Shown here piece after piece: positions 58,536 to 64,000 of a stretch of DNA of 64,000 nucleotides. Where the stretch lies: positions 1 through 64,000 of the forward strand of contig JAKIUB010000007.1 in the NCBI GenBank assembly GCA_021647745.1, in the 5' to 3' direction. The notes below the pieces were generated by a model. That model did no database searches. It saw only the letters and a list, made by a program, of their open reading frames with translations, and was not told where the DNA came from. The first letter of the stretch is position 1. Each line of letters starts with the position of its first letter. The stretch comes from Paracoccaceae bacterium. Its GTDB lineage: Bacteria > Pseudomonadota > Alphaproteobacteria > Rhodobacterales > Rhodobacteraceae. Made by a program: the position numbers and the translations under genes.

Positions 58536-59252
58536 ATGAATGACGAAAAAGTAGTTCAGGACATGGAAGACCTCAAGCATGAGCTTGAAACAGATTCGCT
58601 ACGCTCCGGTATTTTCTCCACCGATATCGGCACCTATCAGACCAAAAGAAACGGGCTGGCAGCGCGGGTATACGATGCCTGGTCCGATATGCGGGCCTCG
58701 ACCCGCCGCCTGATCGGTGAAAACCCCTCCGAGGGCCGGCTGCTTTTTTATATTTTGTTGTCGGATATGGTGTTCTTTCTTTCATGGTCACTCAAGGCGG
58801 TTGTTGCTCCGACTCTGGGTGCCAGAGATTTGCTGCCGGCCGAAATCGGCATATGGCTGATTGTGGCGCTGTTTGTGCGAACAGGGGCGATCTATCTGTT
58901 TTCGATGGTTTTGGGGCTGGTGGCGCGTATATTTGGCGGTGAGGGCAGCTATAAGGATACCCGTGCAGGGGTCTTTTGGGGCAGTTTTGTAGCGGCACCG
59001 TTTGGCTTGCTTTTTGCCATGATCACGGTTTTGTTTGCCAGTCTGGAAACAGCAATTCCACTACTTCAGGACGAGTTCATATCGCAAGCCCCTTATTGGT
59101 TGAGCCTTATTCCGTTTGTCTATTTTATCTCTGGCGGGGTTGCCGAGGCCCACAGGTTCAAGCAAACATTTCCGGTCTTTGCCGCAATGACCTTCACTGC
59201 TATGATCCTGTGGTTTTTCGCGCTATACATGCGCGCAAACGGGATAATCTAA
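58536..59252 (+). CDS. YIP1-family membrane protein 2
   Basis: A 238-residue paralogue of the preceding gene. A charged 60-residue N-terminus (MNDEKVVQDMEDLKHELETD...) faces the cytoplasm, followed by about five helices, with LGLVARIFGGEGSYKDTRAGVFWGSFVAAPFGLL near 125 corresponding to the LARLFGGKGRFFDARLGLFW segment of the first. The shared motif xGGxGxxxDxRxGxFW shows a tandem duplication. Start ATG 58536 lies 2 bases after the first copy and the gene ends 11 bases before sufS. Confidence 0.78.
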   Translation: MNDEKVVQDMEDLKHELETDSLRSGIFSTDIGTYQTKRNGLAARVYDAWSDMRASTRRLIGENPSEGRLLFYILLSDMVFFLSWSLKAVVAPTLGARDLLPAEIGIWLIVALFVRTGAIYLFSMVLGLVARIFGGEGSYKDTRAGVFWGSFVAAPFGLLFAMITVLFASLETAIPLLQDEFISQAPYWLSLIPFVYFISGGVAEAHRFKQTFPVFAAMTFTAMILWFFALYMRANGII

Positions 59253-59263
59253 AGGCCTGAAAC

Positions 59264-60484
59264 ATGTATGACGTAAATGAAATCCGCAAGGATTTCCCTA
59301 TTCTGGCGCGAAAAGTGCACGGAAAGCCGCTGGTTTATCTTGATAATGGTGCCTCCTCCCAAAAACCGCAGGTGGTGATAAATGCGGTGACACGCGCCTA
59401 TAGCGAGGAATATGCAAATGTTCACCGTGGCTTGCACTTCCTTTCCAATCTTGCGACCGACAAATACGAGGCGGTGCGCGGCAAGTTGCAGGCCTTTCTC
59501 AACGCCCCCTTTGAAGATGAAGTGCTTTTCACCACGGGTGCCACCCACGGGCTTAACCTTGTGTCTTATGGCTGGGGCGTGGCCAATTTGAAGGCGGGTG
59601 ATGAAATACTGCTTTCGGTCATGGAGCATCACGCCAATATTGTACCGTGGCATTTTTTGCGCGAGCGCATGGGGGTGGTGCTAAAATGGGTCGAGCCGGA
59701 TGCAGACGGCGCGCTGCATGCACAAACCGTGATTGACGCGATGACCCCGAAAACCAGACTGGTGGCACTAACCCACATGTCCAATGTGCTTGGCACGGTG
59801 GTTGATGTAAAATCTGTCTGCATCGCGGCACGCGAGCGTGGTATAGCCACCTGTATTGACGGCTCGCAGGCGGCGGTTCATATGCCGGTCGATGTTGCCG
59901 ATATCGGCTGTGATTTTTATGCTGTCACCGGCCACAAGCTTTATGGCCCTTCTGCTTCGGGTGCGATATTTATCCGCCGCGAGCGGATGGCCGAAATGCG
60001 GCCCTTTATGGGCGGTGGTGATATGATCGCCGAAGTGACCCGTGATAATGTCAGCTACAACGTGCCCCCCCACAAGTTCGAGGCCGGCACGCCGGGTATT
60101 GTCCAGATCATCGGGCTGGGTGCCGCCATCGACTATATGACCGGGCTTGGCATGAAAAACATCGCCGCCCACGAAGCCACGCTCAGGGATTATGCCCAGA
60201 GCCGGCTTGCCGGTATCAACTGGCTGACCGTGCAAGGCAATGCACCGGGCAAGGGCGCAATTTTCAGTTTCACCATGGCTGGCGGCGCGCACCCCCACGA
60301 TATCTCGACCATTGTTGACCAAAAGGGCATAGCCGTGCGGGCAGGCCACCACTGCGCCCAACCCCTAATGCAGCATCTCGGGCTGTCGGCCACCTGTCGT
60401 GCCAGTTTCGGGCTTTATAATACCGTTGAGGAGGTCGACAAACTGGTGGACGCGCTCGAACTTTGCCACGAGCTTTTTGGCTAG
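59264..60484 (+). CDS. sufS: Cysteine desulfurase SufS
   Basis: Class II desulfurase feeding the Suf machinery. The 406-residue PLP enzyme has VYLDNGASSQKPQVVI near 24, YANVHRGLHFLSNLAT near 50, VMEHHANIVPWHFL near 119, the aldimine K225 in VTGHKLYGPSASG, and the active-site C364 in RAGHHCAQPLMQHLG, the SufS pattern. It normally works with SufE or SufU, neither seen here, although a U-type scaffold gene lies at 44250. The usual downstream sufT and sufA genes are missing; lpd follows 97 bases later. Confidence 0.95.
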   Translation: MYDVNEIRKDFPILARKVHGKPLVYLDNGASSQKPQVVINAVTRAYSEEYANVHRGLHFLSNLATDKYEAVRGKLQAFLNAPFEDEVLFTTGATHGLNLVSYGWGVANLKAGDEILLSVMEHHANIVPWHFLRERMGVVLKWVEPDADGALHAQTVIDAMTPKTRLVALTHMSNVLGTVVDVKSVCIAARERGIATCIDGSQAAVHMPVDVADIGCDFYAVTGHKLYGPSASGAIFIRRERMAEMRPFMGGGDMIAEVTRDNVSYNVPPHKFEAGTPGIVQIIGLGAAIDYMTGLGMKNIAAHEATLRDYAQSRLAGINWLTVQGNAPGKGAIFSFTMAGGAHPHDISTIVDQKGIAVRAGHHCAQPLMQHLGLSATCRASFGLYNTVEEVDKLVDALELCHELFG

Positions 60485-60581
60485 ATATACCGCAAAAGCA
60501 GGGCTGCACTTCCCTCTCTGCTCTTGTGCCTTCCGTATGGAGCGTTATTGTCGCAGCTGATTGTTAATTGAAGGGAATCTT

Positions 60582-61958
60582 ATGTCTACCTACGATCTCA
60601 TCGTCATTGGCGCCGGCCCTGGCGGCTATGTGGCGGCTATTCGCGGCGCCCAGCTTGGCCTGAAAGTGGCCGTGGTGGAGCGCGAGCATCTGGGGGGCAT
60701 TTGCCTGAACTGGGGATGTATCCCGACAAAAGCGCTGCTGCGCTCGGCAGAGATATACCACCTGATGCAGCGCGCCGGAGAGTTTGGCCTGAAGGCCGAT
60801 GCGATTTCCTATGATCTCAAGGCTGTGGTCAAGCGCTCTCGCGGGGTGGCAACACAGCTTTCTGCCGGTGTGAAACACCTGCTGAAAAAGAACAAGGTGA
60901 CCGTGGTAATGGGCGAGGCCAGTATACCCTCGGCAGGTAAGGTTTTGGTCAATGGTGATACCCTTTCGGGCAAAAACATCATTATTGCCACCGGCGCCCG
61001 CGCCCGTGAGCTGCCGGGCCTTGAGGCAGACGGTGATCTGGTCTGGACCTATCGCCATGCGCTTGATCCGGTACGCATGCCAAAAAAGCTGCTGGTCATC
61101 GGCTCGGGGGCCATTGGCATAGAGTTTGCCAGCTTTTTCAATACGTTGGGGGCTGACACTACCGTGGTCGAGGTTCTGGACCGGGTGTTGCCGGTGGAGG
61201 ATGCCGAAATATCGGCTTTTGCCAAGAAGCAATTTGTCAAACAGGGCATGAAGATCATGGAGAAATCCATGGTCAAAAAGCTTGATCGTGCCAAGGGCAA
61301 GGTCACAGCCCATATCGAGACCGGCGGTAAAACCGTGACAGAAACCTTCGATACCGTGATTTCGGCGGTTGGTATTATTGGCAACACCGAGGGGCTGGGG
61401 CTGGAAGCGCTGGGGATCAAGCTTGACCGCACCCATATTGTAACCGACGCTTATTGTGCCACCAAGGTTCCGGGTATCTATGCGATTGGCGATATTGCCG
61501 GCGCGCCGTGGCTTGCCCATAAGGCCAGCCATGAAGGGGTGATGGTTGCCGAAAAGATTGCCGGTAAAAAGGTCCATCCTGTCAAGCCCGAGAGCATTGC
61601 CGGTTGCACCTATTGCCAGCCACAAATCGCCTCGGTGGGGATGACCGAAGCCAAGGCCAAAGAGGCCGGGCACGAGATAAAGGTCGGCAGGTTTCCCTTT
61701 ATGGGTAATGGCAAGGCGATCGCGCTTGGCGAGGCCGAGGGCCTGATAAAAACCATATTCGATGCCAAAACAGGCGAGCTGCTCGGCGCGCATATGGTCG
61801 GGGCCGAGGTGACAGAGCTTATTCAGGGCTATCTGGTTGGTCGCCAACTCGAAACCACCGAGGAAGATCTGATCAACACCGTATTTCCCCACCCGACCCT
61901 GAGCGAAGCCATGCACGAATCGGTGCTGGACGCATATGGCCGCGCGATTCACTTCTAG
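60582..61958 (+). CDS. lpd: Dihydrolipoyl dehydrogenase (E3)
   Basis: Reoxidises lipoamide in 2-oxoacid dehydrogenase and glycine cleavage complexes. The 458-residue flavoprotein has the FAD loop YDLIVIGAGPGGYVAAIRGAQLG, the redox disulfide C41-C46 in GGICLNWGCIPTKALL, the NAD loop LLVIGSGAIGIEFASFF near 170, and the C-terminal base in VFPHPTLSEAMHESVLDA near 430. The start ATG 60582 with AAGGGAA upstream is preferred to an in-frame TTG at 60561. It is not next to E1/E2 genes here; a GNAT gene follows, and lipA lies 1.7 kb away. Confidence 0.95.
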   Translation: MSTYDLIVIGAGPGGYVAAIRGAQLGLKVAVVEREHLGGICLNWGCIPTKALLRSAEIYHLMQRAGEFGLKADAISYDLKAVVKRSRGVATQLSAGVKHLLKKNKVTVVMGEASIPSAGKVLVNGDTLSGKNIIIATGARARELPGLEADGDLVWTYRHALDPVRMPKKLLVIGSGAIGIEFASFFNTLGADTTVVEVLDRVLPVEDAEISAFAKKQFVKQGMKIMEKSMVKKLDRAKGKVTAHIETGGKTVTETFDTVISAVGIIGNTEGLGLEALGIKLDRTHIVTDAYCATKVPGIYAIGDIAGAPWLAHKASHEGVMVAEKIAGKKVHPVKPESIAGCTYCQPQIASVGMTEAKAKEAGHEIKVGRFPFMGNGKAIALGEAEGLIKTIFDAKTGELLGAHMVGAEVTELIQGYLVGRQLETTEEDLINTVFPHPTLSEAMHESVLDAYGRAIHF

Positions 61959-61967
61959 AGCGAGGCT

Positions 61968-62804
61968 ATGGAAATCCGCCCGATGAGCTTGCAAGACCTC
62001 GAGCTAGCTCTTGACTGGGCTGCCGGGGAAGGCTGGAACCCGGGGCTGGACGATGCCACCGCCTTTTATGAAGCCGACCCTGACGGGTTTTTGATGGGGT
62101 GGCATCAAGATATCCCCGTTGCGGCGATATCTGCCATCCGGCATAGCGCCGAATTCGGGTTTTTGGGCCTGTATATTTGCCACTCGGCCTATCGGGGCCG
62201 CGGCTTTGGCTGGCAGATATGGCAGGCCGCAATGCGGCTGTTCGGCGAGCGGATGGTTGGGCTGGACGGGGTGCTGGACCAGCAGGAAAACTATGCCCGC
62301 TCCGGTTTTTCCTTTTCGCATAATACCTTGAGGTATCAGGGTAATATTACCGCTAAAAACAACGAAGCCTATCAAGCATTCACCCCTGATATGCTTGATG
62401 ATTGTCTGGCTATTGATCGGCGTATAGCTGACCAGCAGCGCCCGCGTTATCTTTCTGCATGGTTGAAAAATAGCAAAAACCGCACCACATTGCTGCAAAA
62501 AACCATACGGCGCGTCGAGGCTATGGGAACAATCCGCCGTTGCGCCGAGGGCTTTAAAATCGGTCCGCTTTATGCCGAAAACACAGAGAGTGCCGAGGCG
62601 CTGATAGCCGCTTTGCTTTATCAAACCGGCGAAAAGCAAGGGCTGGTCTCGATAGATGTGCCCTCCCGCAATCAAGCGGCCAATGCCATGTGCCGTGGTC
62701 TTGGCATGGTGCCGGTATTTTCTACCGCGAGGATGTATAAGGGGGGTAAACCGCCCAAGGCGGACCCTGCCGAATTCGGAGTAATGACGCTGGAACTGGG
62801 CTAA
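61968..62804 (+). CDS. GNAT-family acetyltransferase with C-terminal second domain
   Basis: A 278-residue protein. Residues about 1-135 are a GNAT domain with the acetyl-CoA loop AYRGRGFGWQIWQAA near 70 and the upstream strand AEFGFLGLYICHSA. Residues about 140-275 form a second GNAT-like or Acetyltransf_18-like domain seen in YitH-type proteins, ending in LVSIDVPSRNQAANAMCRGLGMVP and STARMYKGG. The substrate is unknown. It starts 9 bases after lpd, probably in one transcript, and faces the VIT1 gene. Confidence 0.82.
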   Translation: MEIRPMSLQDLELALDWAAGEGWNPGLDDATAFYEADPDGFLMGWHQDIPVAAISAIRHSAEFGFLGLYICHSAYRGRGFGWQIWQAAMRLFGERMVGLDGVLDQQENYARSGFSFSHNTLRYQGNITAKNNEAYQAFTPDMLDDCLAIDRRIADQQRPRYLSAWLKNSKNRTTLLQKTIRRVEAMGTIRRCAEGFKIGPLYAENTESAEALIAALLYQTGEKQGLVSIDVPSRNQAANAMCRGLGMVPVFSTARMYKGGKPPKADPAEFGVMTLELG

Positions 62805-62810
62805 CCTATT

Positions 62811-63551
62811 TTAGGAAAACACTTTCCCAACCCCGAAGGCCACCACCGCACAAATACCTCCAACAAGCACGGTCTCGCCAACACAGCGCAGCACGGTTTC
62901 GTTGGTCACCTTCCAGCGCAGCAGGCCAAGCGCGATCAGGGCCGCCAGTGTCGCGAATACCGACATGTAAAAGGTCGAACTGTCAGCCGTAAACAGAAAA
63001 TAAGGCAGGAGCGGCACCACACCAAAAACGATAAACGCCAAAAAGGTCATCAGCCCGTTCATTGCAGGGCTGTCGCCGGATGGATCAGACATGCCGATTT
63101 CGTATTGCATCATAAAATCGGCCATGAATTCCGGGTTGCGCTCAAAGACCTCGGTAAGCTGCACAGCATCTTCACGACTCATGCCATGGTCAGCCAAAAT
63201 CTCGTACATTTCAGCACGTTCCATCTCTATGTTATTGTGAATTTCATAGAGCTCCTTATCGCGTGTCGCCTTATATACATCCTGCTCTGAGCGCGCAGAT
63301 AAAAACTCGCCCAAGCCCATGGCCGTGGCATCGGCCAACAGATTGGCAACCCCGAAGAGCAGCACCGCAATAGCGCCTATCTGGGCCGTGCCTTCCATAC
63401 CTGCTCCGGCAAACCCTGCGACAATAGCAAAGGTGGTAACAATACCGTCATTGCCGCCAAAGACAATTTGCTTCATAAATTCCTGTAGCTTGCCGATTTT
63501 ATGTTCGGTGCTTTTGTGGATGGCAAGCGAGGTCGGGGTTGTTTTGGACAT
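62811..63551 (-). CDS. VIT1/CCC1-family iron or manganese transporter
   Basis: A 246-residue membrane protein of the VIT1/CCC1 family, which moves ferrous iron or manganese out of the cytoplasm. Helix 1 carries FGGNDGIVTTFAIVAGFAGAG near 32, helix 2 ADATAMGLGEFLSARSEQD near 73, the cytoplasmic metal-binding helix region runs with ELYEIHNNIEMERAEMYEIL near 100, and three more helices follow from 165. The start MSKTTPTS (ATG 63549-63551) is preferred since GGAG lies 6 bases upstream. It diverges from lipA. Its place near suf and lipA fits iron homeostasis. Confidence 0.85.
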   Translation of the reverse strand: MSKTTPTSLAIHKSTEHKIGKLQEFMKQIVFGGNDGIVTTFAIVAGFAGAGMEGTAQIGAIAVLLFGVANLLADATAMGLGEFLSARSEQDVYKATRDKELYEIHNNIEMERAEMYEILADHGMSREDAVQLTEVFERNPEFMADFMMQYEIGMSDPSGDSPAMNGLMTFLAFIVFGVVPLLPYFLFTADSSTFYMSVFATLAALIALGLLRWKVTNETVLRCVGETVLVGGICAVVAFGVGKVFS

Positions 63552-63697
63552 AGGCATCTCCGGAGCAGACAGGCAGGCAAGAATACGGTCGTTATGAGCG
63601 CGTATTTCAACATATGCAATACAGCTATTTGACGCAAGTTTGAGGCTGACAGCAGGGTGGTTTTAGGCTAGTGCATAGGCAGAATAGAGGAGCGACC

Positions 63698-64000
63698 ATG
63701 TCCCGCGATATTTCAGACAAATCCCAGCGCCACCCCGAAAAGGCCCACAAGCCCGATACCCCCATATTGCGCAAGCCCAACTGGATAAGGGTAAAGGCGC
63801 CAACATCACAAGGCTATCGCGATACCCGCAAAATACTGACAGACAATAACCTGACCACGGTTTGCGCCGAAGCCGGGTGCCCGAATGTTGGCGAATGCTG
63901 GTCTCTGGGCCATGCCACTATGATGATCATGGGCGATATTTGCACCCGTGGCTGCTCTTTTTGTAATATCGCCACGGGCCGGCCCGACGCGCTGGATGTA
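63698..64000 (+). CDS. lipA: Lipoyl synthase LipA, N-terminal part, cut by window edge
   Basis: Inserts two sulfurs into octanoyl chains to make lipoyl cofactors. The first 101 codons are present. The auxiliary cluster cysteines are C56, C61 and C67 (VCAEAGCPNVGECWS, CX4CX5C) and the radical SAM cluster is C82, C86 and C89 (ICTRGCSFCNIATG, CX3CX2C). RKPNWIRVKAPTSQGY precedes them as usual. GAGGAG precedes ATG 63698. Spacer 63552-63697 to the VIT1 gene contains only the divergent promoters. LipA both uses and consumes Fe-S clusters, so it depends on the suf system nearby. Confidence 0.96.
   Translation, partial: MSRDISDKSQRHPEKAHKPDTPILRKPNWIRVKAPTSQGYRDTRKILTDNNLTTVCAEAGCPNVGECWSLGHATMMIMGDICTRGCSFCNIATGRPDALDV

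Noticed and set aside
60485..60581. AGCAGGG...CCCTCTCTGCT after sufS as a terminator
   Set aside because: The arms are imperfect and no T-run follows, so it is not listed as a terminator.
60564..61994. Long open frame (about 476 codons) on the minus strand
   Set aside because: It is fully antisense to lpd, whose protein motifs are unmistakable; the antisense product has no recognisable domain and is a by-product of codon use.
1..64000. CRISPR arrays, insertion sequences, prophage or integrated elements
   Set aside because: No spaced direct-repeat arrays, transposase, phage structural genes or tRNA-flanked integrase were seen; the only tyrosine recombinase is housekeeping XerD.

Overview
The window is chromosomal DNA of roughly mid-50s percent GC, densely packed with core genes. 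I infer an alphaproteobacterium of the order Rhodobacterales (roseobacter-like). The reasons are: sciP next to ctrA, with cckA in the same window; an IscR-type regulator with an unusual cysteine pattern leading a cysteine desulfurase-sufBCD-sufS operon that contains YIP1-family genes; a pterin-binding methyltransferase, a divergent MetF and a small 'virulence factor' family protein in one operon; and the corC / xerD / secreted protein / aroK-aroB neighbourhood. The genus cannot be named from sequence alone.

Layout. 1-5.8 kb: parE (cut by the left edge), a CcdA-like membrane protein, a CorC-type CBS protein, the stump of a metallophosphoesterase, and xerD in an operon with a secreted protein and a small membrane protein. 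5.9-7.6 kb: aroK-aroB. 7.6-12.8 kb: a radical SAM protein coupled to a 55-residue stub, a hydrolase-OsmC fusion, a 1-Cys peroxiredoxin, and glnB-glnA. 12.9-18 kb: one-carbon genes (methyltransferase, metF-like gene, small partner, and a canonical metF facing away), then ppx and rlmE. 18-19 kb: an AT-rich patch with a DUF3781-like gene and a secreted protein. 19-30.2 kb: a TDT transporter, guaB, rsmB, cckA, a rhodanese behind a perfect FNR-type box, uvrA, alkD-like and glmU. 30.3-34.3 kb: tRNA-Gly(TCC), an ABC exporter and an acyl-CoA synthetase. 34.4-44 kb: an isolated fliM/fliG pair, a YmdB-like phosphodiesterase, mnmA, sciP, ctrA, ligA and recG. 44-50.9 kb: a 36-residue membrane peptide behind a LexA-type box, an Fe-S scaffold, hisI, gluQ, trmFO, two cyclophilins, a DUF3179 protein and tyrS. 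51-64 kb: a serine hydrolase, an esterase-like protein, the iscR-suf operon, lpd, a GNAT protein, a VIT1-type transporter and the start of lipA.

Functional themes. (1) Cell-cycle control: CckA phosphorelay, CtrA and its inhibitor SciP, with two flagellar switch genes, a typical CtrA output, nearby. (2) Iron-sulfur metabolism: iscR-suf, a second U-type scaffold, the iron/manganese transporter and users such as LipA and a radical SAM enzyme. (3) DNA repair and replication: parE, uvrA, alkD-like, ligA, recG and a candidate SOS-induced micropeptide. (4) Folate one-carbon and methionine-related metabolism.

The two most interesting signals are short. At 43982-44268, a perfect GTTC-N7-GTTC box, a 36-codon membrane peptide gene and a terminator form a complete small transcription unit. 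At 48603-48647, a near-continuous hairpin buries the ribosome binding site and start codon of the DUF3179 gene. I saw no CRISPR array, insertion sequence, prophage or rRNA gene. No gene-free stretch exceeds about 300 bases.
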